From contig DIQS01000035.1 of assembly GCA_002427325.1 (NCBI GenBank), positions 57,696 through 67,268 on the forward strand: DNA of 9,573 bases, given 5' to 3'. This document shows positions 1 through 4,240 of this stretch, piece after piece. Made by a program: the position numbers and the translations under genes. Each line of letters begins with the position of its first letter. Positions within the stretch are counted from its first letter, which is position 1. The stretch is from Cloacimonetes bacterium UBA5456 (GTDB taxonomy: Bacteria > Cloacimonadota > Cloacimonadia > Cloacimonadales > Cloacimonadaceae). The notes under the pieces are model-generated. The model was not told the DNA's origin, made no database searches, and worked only from the letters and a program-made list of their open reading frames with translations.

Positions 1-1
1 T

Positions 2-25
2 ACCGACCATGTTACCGACCATGTC
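2..25 (+). repeat. Two tandem 12-bp units encoding TDHV
   Basis: The unit ACCGACCATGTT is followed by ACCGACCATGTC, encoding TDHVTDHV. It differs from the ACCGACCAAGTG unit of the gene at 2315-3985 at only two or three bases per copy. The array may extend beyond the window edge. Confidence 0.75.
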
Positions 26-121
26 AAAAAGCATATAAATCAGAACCAAAATACCCCGCACCCAAATAACCCACAATTTGAATTGACAGAATATCTTAAA
101 CACACAAACTTGGTTTATTGA
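2..121 (+). CDS. C-terminal end of an upstream protein with TDHV repeats (5' end outside window)
   Basis: The frame is open from base 2 and stops with TGA at 119-121. The visible 39 residues begin TDHVTDHVKKHINQNQN and end LKHTNLVY. The duplicated TDHV tetrapeptide followed by K-K-H closely matches the TDQVTDQVQKHD units in the linker of the gene at 2315-3985, so the cut gene may be another AlbA/GHKL- or Fic-type protein with the same kind of linker. No winged-helix segment follows the repeat here, unlike the protein at 2315. The tail is therefore either different or truncated. The family cannot be decided from this piece. Confidence 0.5.
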   Translation, partial: TDHVTDHVKKHINQNQNTPHPNNPQFELTEYLKHTNLVY

Positions 122-143
122 ACAAAATCAGGATGGAGTACTA

Positions 144-251
144 ATGAAACTGTCTTTTGAAAAGCCCATGGCATTGACATATATTTCTCAAACACAACTG
201 CGCAGCACGCCTGCCAAGACACCCAATATCATCAATATAGCGAGGCACTAA
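144..251 (+). CDS. Possible 35-aa leader ORF directly before hsdM
   Basis: This ORF runs from ATG at 144 to TAA at 249-251, seven bases before the hsdM ATG. GGAG at 135-138 lies five bases before the ATG, a better Shine-Dalgarno site than hsdM itself has. The product starts MKLSFEKPMALTYISQ and matches no family I recognise. It has no clear signal peptide or membrane segment. It could be a coupling leader that helps ribosomes reach hsdM, a remnant of a displaced gene, or chance. If the promoter at 157-185 is the main one, the transcript would begin inside this ORF and it would not be translated from that message. Confidence 0.25.
   Translation: MKLSFEKPMALTYISQTQLRSTPAKTPNIINIARH
157..185 (+). 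promoter_or_regulatory. Predicted sigma70-type promoter for the hsd operon
   Basis: A -35 element TTGAAA (157-162, five of six consensus bases) and a -10 element TATATT (180-185, five of six) are separated by exactly 17 bases. Transcription would start near 192, leaving a leader of about 65 bases before the hsdM ATG at 258. A second consensus-like TTGACA at 174-179 lies in the spacer but has no convincing -10 at the right distance. This is prediction from sequence only. Confidence 0.5.
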
Positions 252-257
252 CATTCT

Positions 258-2318
258 ATGGCACACCAACAAATAGCATCTTTCATCTGGAGCATCTGCA
301 ATCTCTTGCGCGGCCCCTACAAGCGCAATGAATATCGCAAAGTTATCCTTCCCTTCACCGTTCTCCGGCGCTTTGACTGCGTTTTAGCAGATACTAAAGC
401 CGAAGTCTTAAAAGAATACGATAAAATCAAACACAAATCAGATAACATCATCAGCGCAACCCTTGAAAACATCACCGGCGTCCCCTTCTATAACACCTCT
501 CGCCTTACCATGAAAACCCTCTTGGACGACAGCGAAAACCTCGCCATCAACCTGCAATCCTATATAAACAGCTTTTCCCTAAACGTTCAAAAGATCATCG
601 AATATTTCTCTTTTTCTGAGCAGATCGCACGCCTACACGAGGCAAACCTTCTCTATAGAGTAATTCAACTCTTTGTGAATGACGATCTTGACCTCAGCCC
701 AAACGCAATCGACAATATGCAAATGGGCTTAGCCTTTGAAGAACTTATCCGCATCGGCGCTGAGCAATCCAACGAAGAAGCCGGAGAGCACTTCACCCCG
801 CGCGAAGTGATTGAATTGATGGTAAATCTCCTGCTCTCCCCTGAAACCGATCTCGCCAAAAGCCACGTTGTAAAGACCATCTTCGACCCCGCTTGCGGAA
901 CCGGCGGAATGCTCACAGCTGCAGAAAACTATATTAAAGAGCTCAACCGCGACGCCATGCCCCACCTTTATGGACAGGACTGGAATAAAGAATCCTATGC
1001 CATTTGCCGCTCCGACATGCTGATCAAAGGAGAAAAAGCCACGATTAAATTTGGCTGTTCTTTCGAGCAAGACGGCTTTCCCACCAATAAATTTGATTAT
1101 ATGCTCGCCAATCCCCCTTTCGGCGTGGAATGGAAAAGACAGAAACAAACGATTGAAGCAGAACATGAAAACCTCGGCTTTGCAGGACGCTTCGGCGCCG
1201 GCTTACCGCGCATCAACGATGGCTCTCTACTCTTCCTCTTGCACATGATTTCCAAAATGCGCAGCCCCGAAGAAGGCGGCAGCCGCATCGCCATCGTCTT
1301 CAATGGCTCTCCGCTCTTCACCGGAGACGCAGGCAGCGGCGAAAGCAATATCCGCAAATGGATCATTGAAAACGACCTGCTTGAAACAATCGTCGCCATG
1401 CCGGATCAACTTTTCTATAACACCGGCATCAGCACCTATATTTGGATCATCACAAACAAAAAGGAAACCCATCGCCAAGGCAAGATTCAACTCATCGATG
1501 CGCGCCTTTTCTATCACAAGATGCGTAAAAGCCTCGGCAATAAACGTAACGTGATCGGCGATGGTGATGACGGTAGATTCGATCACATCAACCTCATTAC
1601 GCGCATACACGGCGACTTTATCCACAATCAAGAGCTCGAATTTACTACCAATGGCGACACCCAAAAAGCAGTCGTCAGCAAGATATTTGACAACGCAGAC
1701 TTTGGCTTTCAAAAGATCACCATTGAACGCCCCTTGCGCCTGAACTTCCAAACCACTGAAGAGCGCATTGCACGCTTGGACGACAACGCGGCCTTTAGCA
1801 AACTCTCCCAAAGCAAGAAGAAAGACCCCACCGAGCGTCAGCGTGAGATAAACGAAGGCAAAGCCCTGCAAAAAGAGATCAAGGAAGCACTCACCGCCAT
1901 GGATAGCAGTGTCCTCTATAAAAACCGCGCACTCTTCCAAAAAGAGATCATACAAAATCTCTCCCAGCAAGGCATCAAGCTTCCCGCCGCCCTGCTCAAT
2001 GCTGTCATAGACGCACTCAGCGAGCGCGATGAGCATGCAGATATCTGCACCGACAGCAAAGGGCAGCCCGAGCCGGATAGCGAACTCAGAGACACTGAAA
2101 ATGTCCCCCTCACCGAGGATATGCACGCCTATTTCAAAAGAGAAGTTTTGCCGCATGCACCCGACGCATGGATAGATGAAAGCAAGACCAAGATCGGCTA
2201 TGAAATCCCGCTCAATCGCCACTTCTATGTATATCAGCCTCCGCGCGCTTTAGAAGAGATTGAAGCCGAGATGAAGGCATTAGAAAAAGAGATAGCAGAA
2301 CTCTTGGAGGAATTATGA
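258..2318 (+). CDS. hsdM: Type I restriction-modification DNA methyltransferase subunit HsdM
   Basis: This is the modification subunit, an N6-adenine methyltransferase. Two copies with one HsdS form the M2S1 enzyme that methylates one adenine on each strand of the HsdS target; with HsdR they form the restriction complex. Residues 5 to about 140 are the helical HsdM N-terminal domain (LLRGPYKRNEY, then LPFTVLRRFD). MQMGLAFEEL (154-163) and GEHFTPREV (177-185) precede the catalytic domain. DPACGTGG (210-217) is the S-adenosylmethionine-binding motif I and NPPF (285-288) is the catalytic motif IV typical of adenine methylation. At 686 residues it exceeds the roughly 500 of EcoKI-type HsdM. The extra C-terminal part contains the REVLPHAPDAWIDESKTKIGYEIP region seen in a long HsdM subtype (about residues 639-662) and ends in a Glu/Leu-rich coiled coil (about 665-686). 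The first ATG fits the family start. Its Shine-Dalgarno site (GAGG, 242-245) is weak because it lies 12 bases away. The gene overlaps the next one by ATGA. Confidence 0.96.
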   Translation: MAHQQIASFIWSICNLLRGPYKRNEYRKVILPFTVLRRFDCVLADTKAEVLKEYDKIKHKSDNIISATLENITGVPFYNTSRLTMKTLLDDSENLAINLQSYINSFSLNVQKIIEYFSFSEQIARLHEANLLYRVIQLFVNDDLDLSPNAIDNMQMGLAFEELIRIGAEQSNEEAGEHFTPREVIELMVNLLLSPETDLAKSHVVKTIFDPACGTGGMLTAAENYIKELNRDAMPHLYGQDWNKESYAICRSDMLIKGEKATIKFGCSFEQDGFPTNKFDYMLANPPFGVEWKRQKQTIEAEHENLGFAGRFGAGLPRINDGSLLFLLHMISKMRSPEEGGSRIAIVFNGSPLFTGDAGSGESNIRKWIIENDLLETIVAMPDQLFYNTGISTYIWIITNKKETHRQGKIQLIDARLFYHKMRKSLGNKRNVIGDGDDGRFDHINLITRIHGDFIHNQELEFTTNGDTQKAVVSKIFDNADFGFQKITIERPLRLNFQTTEERIARLDDNAAFSKLSQSKKKDPTERQREINEGKALQKEIKEALTAMDSSVLYKNRALFQKEIIQNLSQQGIKLPAALLNAVIDALSERDEHADICTDSKGQPEPDSELRDTENVPLTEDMHAYFKREVLPHAPDAWIDESKTKIGYEIPLNRHFYVYQPPRALEEIEAEMKALEKEIAELLEEL
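2306..2315 (+). promoter_or_regulatory. Strong ribosome binding site inside the hsdM 3' end
   Basis: GGAGG at 2306-2310 lies within the last codons of hsdM, four bases before the ATG at 2315, which overlaps the hsdM stop as ATGA. It fixes the start of the AlbA/GHKL gene and implies translational coupling. Confidence 0.7.
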
Positions 2319-2319
2319 A
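2307..2319 (+). repeat. 13-bp direct repeat, left copy (GAGGAATTATGAA)
   Basis: This is identical to 4228-4240. Both copies span a Shine-Dalgarno site, a start codon and an overlapping stop, and both upstream frames end in Glu-Glu-Leu-stop. The two copies bracket the AlbA/GHKL gene plus the short ORF, about 1.9 kb. Part of the identity could arise from selection for a good coupled start. The conserved coding context goes further than a ribosome site requires. Confidence 0.6.
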
Positions 2320-3985
2320 CCTTCCCATAAGTATTGAAAACCTATTAAAAGCCCGCACTATTGAGAGTGAACGCATTGAATATAAAAGCGGATGGAATCC
2401 CGAGCCTATTATGCACACCATCTGCGCCTTTGCCAATGACTTCAGGGATATTGGCGGTGGATATATTGTAATCGGAGTGGAAGAAGAAGATGGTATGCCC
2501 ATTCTTCCGCCTAAAGGACTAAATCCCAGAGAAATTGATAAGATTCAAAGAGAATTAGTTCGCATAAGCAAGTTCATTGAACCGAACTATGTGACAATAG
2601 CTGCTCCCGCTCAATATCAAGAACGCACCCTGCTCGTGATTTATTGCCCCGGCGGGAACTTAAGACCATACCGTTGCCCCATAAACATAGCAAATAAGAC
2701 AAATAAGGCATGTTATATCCGCCAACATTCCAGCACCATAAAAGCCAATCAAGATCAAGAATATGAACTTATTAGCCTCAAGAGAGATCCTTTTGATGAC
2801 CATGCAAATCAACATGCAGGCATTGATGACGTAGATCCGGGGCTTATTCACAGCTATCTTGGCAGAGTCAAAAGCGATCTTTTTAAGCTAACAGCAAGCA
2901 TGCCTTTTGAAGACCTGCTTAAGCGCATGAACCTTGTTGAAAAGATGCACGAGAAATATTATCCAAAAAATGTGGCTCTGATGTTTTTTAACCCTGAACC
3001 TCAAAGGTTTTTCCCATATACTCAGATCGATGTTGTCCATTTTCCGGACGGTCTTGGCGGAGACAACTTTAGTGAAAACATATTCAAAGGGACCTTAGAC
3101 CAAATGCTTAAAGAAGCTTTGAGCCTCATTAAAACTATACACATACGTGAGTATGTTCAAAAAATACCGGGTGTTGCGGAAGCAAATAGGTTTTTCAATT
3201 ATCCTTATGAAGCTATTGAGGAAGCTCTTTGTAATGCCATATATCATCGCTCCTATGAGGTTCGTGAACCTGTAGAAGTGCGCATTTTGCCGGACAAAAT
3301 CACAATACACAGCATCCCTGGACCTGACGTGTCTGTCACAGAGGAAGAGATCAAGGGATTGGACTTTACCTCGCGCAGATATCGCAATCGCAGAATAGGC
3401 GAATATCTTAAAGAACTACAGCTCACAGAAGGCAGAGGAACCGGCATGCCGAAAATTATCAGAGCTTGTGAGAAAAACGGATCACCAATGCCCGTAATAC
3501 GCACCAACCCAGACAGAACTTTCTTTATGTTTGAACTCAATATTCACCCTGAATATAAAGAATTGACCGACCAAGTGACCGACCAAGTGCAAAAGTTTGA
3601 CATTAAAGAGTTTAGCATGAAATCACAGAAAAAGACCGACCAAGTGACCGACCAAGTGACCGACCAAGTGCAAAAACATGATATAAAAGAGCTTAGCTTG
3701 AAATCACAGGAAAAGACTGACCAAGTGACCGACCAAGTGCAAAAATTGCTGTTGTTATTAAATCATGAGCCTCTCTCTCGTAAAGAACTTATGGTTAAAT
3801 TAAACCTCACACATACTCATTCTTTCAGAAATGTATATTTATTGCCTTCTATAAAAGCTGGCTATGTAGTTATGACAATTCCTGATAAACCAAATTCTAA
3901 TAAACAAAAATATAAGCTTAGCGACTTGGGATTACAGATTCTTAATCTCCTTAATAAAGACAATAATTCACCGGAGAAAAGATGA
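2315..3985 (+). CDS. AlbA_2 (Schlafen-like) and GHKL ATP-binding protein with TDQV-repeat linker and C-terminal winged helix
   Basis: This 556-residue protein belongs to the group annotated as ATP-binding or putative transcriptional regulators, often found beside type I R-M genes. Residues about 13-150 form the AlbA_2 / Schlafen AlbA domain: ERIEYKSGWNPE (19-30), CAFAND (37-42) and GGGYIVIGVEE (47-57). Residues about 295-405 form a HATPase_c_4 / GHKL domain. It has an N-box-like EEALCNAIYHRSY (302-314, with E303 and N307 as candidate Mg-ATP ligands) and the glycine-rich EGRGTGMPKI (372-381). Residues 418-475 are a low-complexity linker of seven TDQV units with DIKE-S-KSQ spacers. Residues about 478-545 look like a winged-helix domain (LSRKELMVKLNL, then NVYLLPSIKAGYV). 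It starts at the ATGA overlap with hsdM behind GGAGG. Nucleic-acid binding and ATP-dependent regulation follow from the families; the actual substrate and its link to restriction are unknown. Base composition appears more A/T-rich than hsdM. Confidence 0.88.
   Translation: MNLPISIENLLKARTIESERIEYKSGWNPEPIMHTICAFANDFRDIGGGYIVIGVEEEDGMPILPPKGLNPREIDKIQRELVRISKFIEPNYVTIAAPAQYQERTLLVIYCPGGNLRPYRCPINIANKTNKACYIRQHSSTIKANQDQEYELISLKRDPFDDHANQHAGIDDVDPGLIHSYLGRVKSDLFKLTASMPFEDLLKRMNLVEKMHEKYYPKNVALMFFNPEPQRFFPYTQIDVVHFPDGLGGDNFSENIFKGTLDQMLKEALSLIKTIHIREYVQKIPGVAEANRFFNYPYEAIEEALCNAIYHRSYEVREPVEVRILPDKITIHSIPGPDVSVTEEEIKGLDFTSRRYRNRRIGEYLKELQLTEGRGTGMPKIIRACEKNGSPMPVIRTNPDRTFFMFELNIHPEYKELTDQVTDQVQKFDIKEFSMKSQKKTDQVTDQVTDQVQKHDIKELSLKSQEKTDQVTDQVQKLLLLLNHEPLSRKELMVKLNLTHTHSFRNVYLLPSIKAGYVVMTIPDKPNSNKQKYKLSDLGLQILNLLNKDNNSPEKR
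3566..3739 (+). repeat. In-frame 12-bp tandem repeats (ACCGACCAAGTG) nested in a 69-81-bp higher-order repeat
   Basis: Seven copies of a 12-bp unit encode TDQV in groups of two, three and two. The groups start at 3566, 3635 and 3716. The first two groups are each followed by a related spacer encoding QK-F/H-DIKE-F/L-S-M/L-KSQ-K/E-K, so the larger unit is 23 residues (69 bp) the first time and 27 residues (81 bp) the second. The third group enters the winged-helix segment directly. Copies are nearly identical in DNA, with one ACT for ACC at 3716, so the duplication is recent or kept uniform by recombination. Both periods are multiples of three, so copy-number change alters linker length without breaking the frame. 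Confidence 0.92.
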
Positions 3986-4073
3986 CTTATCAGCAAAAAG
4001 TTAGTGACCATGTTCAAAAACATGATAATGGAGCTGAAAATTCCGTTTCGTACAAAGACTTACTATTGATACC

Positions 4074-4115
4074 AGTTTTATCTTGTTTATTATATATAAT
4101 AAACAAGATAAAACT
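4074..4115 (+). promoter_or_regulatory. Perfect 42-bp AT-rich palindrome (candidate operator or RNA hairpin)
   Basis: The 21 bases 4074-4094 are the exact reverse complement of 4095-4115, with the dyad centre between 4094 and 4095. The left arm begins AGTTTTATCTTG and the right arm ends CAAGATAAAACT; the centre is TA-rich. The next pairs outward (4073 with 4116) do not match, so the symmetry has sharp edges. As DNA it could bind a dimeric or tetrameric regulator or extrude as a cruciform. As RNA it would fold into a long stem with a four-base loop. It lacks the G/C-rich stem and following U-run of a standard Rho-independent terminator. It ends five bases before a TTGACA. Confidence 0.8.
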
Positions 4116-4120
4116 AACAC

Positions 4121-4148
4121 TTGACAAAACAATGATTCATTCTACTAT
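4121..4148 (+). promoter_or_regulatory. Possible internal promoter for rhuM-hsdS
   Basis: A perfect -35 hexamer TTGACA (4121-4126) is followed after 16 bases by TACTAT (4143-4148, four of six -10 bases). An alternative TATATA at 4146-4151 would need a 19-base spacer. The message would begin near 4156, about 80 bases before the rhuM-hsdS ATG. The adjoining palindrome sits just upstream of the -35, a usual place for an activator or a looping operator. The -10 is weak, so this is tentative. Confidence 0.4.
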
Positions 4149-4227
4149 ATATAAAGAGTTTAGAAGCTTAATAAGGGATTGCTTCGCTGTACATAATAGT
4201 TTAGGATATGACACCAACGCCAAGGTA

Positions 4228-4240
4228 GAGGAATTATGAA
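4228..4240 (+). repeat. 13-bp direct repeat, right copy (GAGGAATTATGAA)
   Basis: This is identical to 2307-2319. It holds the GAGG Shine-Dalgarno (4228-4231) four bases before the rhuM-hsdS ATG at 4236, and the overlapping TGA (4237-4239) of the short upstream ORF, whose last residues are Glu-Glu-Leu as in HsdM. Confidence 0.6.

Larger units (their letters stand above)
3982..4239 (+). pseudogene. Doubtful 85-codon ORF: probable remnant with GxxExxY-like segment
   Basis: This ORF is linked at both ends by ATGA overlaps (3982 and 4236), but its content looks composite. Residues 6-15 (KVSDHVQKHD) echo the TDHV/TDQV-QKHD linker repeat. Residues about 30-46 are encoded by a perfect palindrome, giving a hydrophobic LIPVLSCLLYIINKI stretch that is probably not selected as protein. 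From the internal ATG at 4132, the segment IYKEF..LIRDCFAVHNSLGY resembles the N-terminus of GxxExxY proteins (PD-(D/E)XK nuclease-like; typical 'YKELSYKI.G..F.VHNELG'). It then breaks off after about 35 residues, far short of the roughly 125 of that family, and lacks the catalytic part. A coupled small protein cannot be excluded. The reading favoured here is fused gene debris plus regulatory DNA. Confidence 0.4.

Noticed and set aside
1227..2222. Long minus-strand frame of 331 codons opposite hsdM
   Set aside because: It is the antisense shadow of a strongly supported hsdM with intact motifs. Its translation shows no recognisable family, and the frame is open because of hsdM codon use.
3566..3739. 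CRISPR-like array
   Set aside because: The repeats are 12 bp, tandem and in frame, and the spacers are similar to each other rather than unique. They encode a protein linker.
4074..4130. Rho-independent terminator after the AlbA/GHKL gene
   Set aside because: The stem is A/T-rich and is followed by AACACTTGACA rather than a T-run, so a standard terminator is unlikely. It is kept as an unclassified palindrome.
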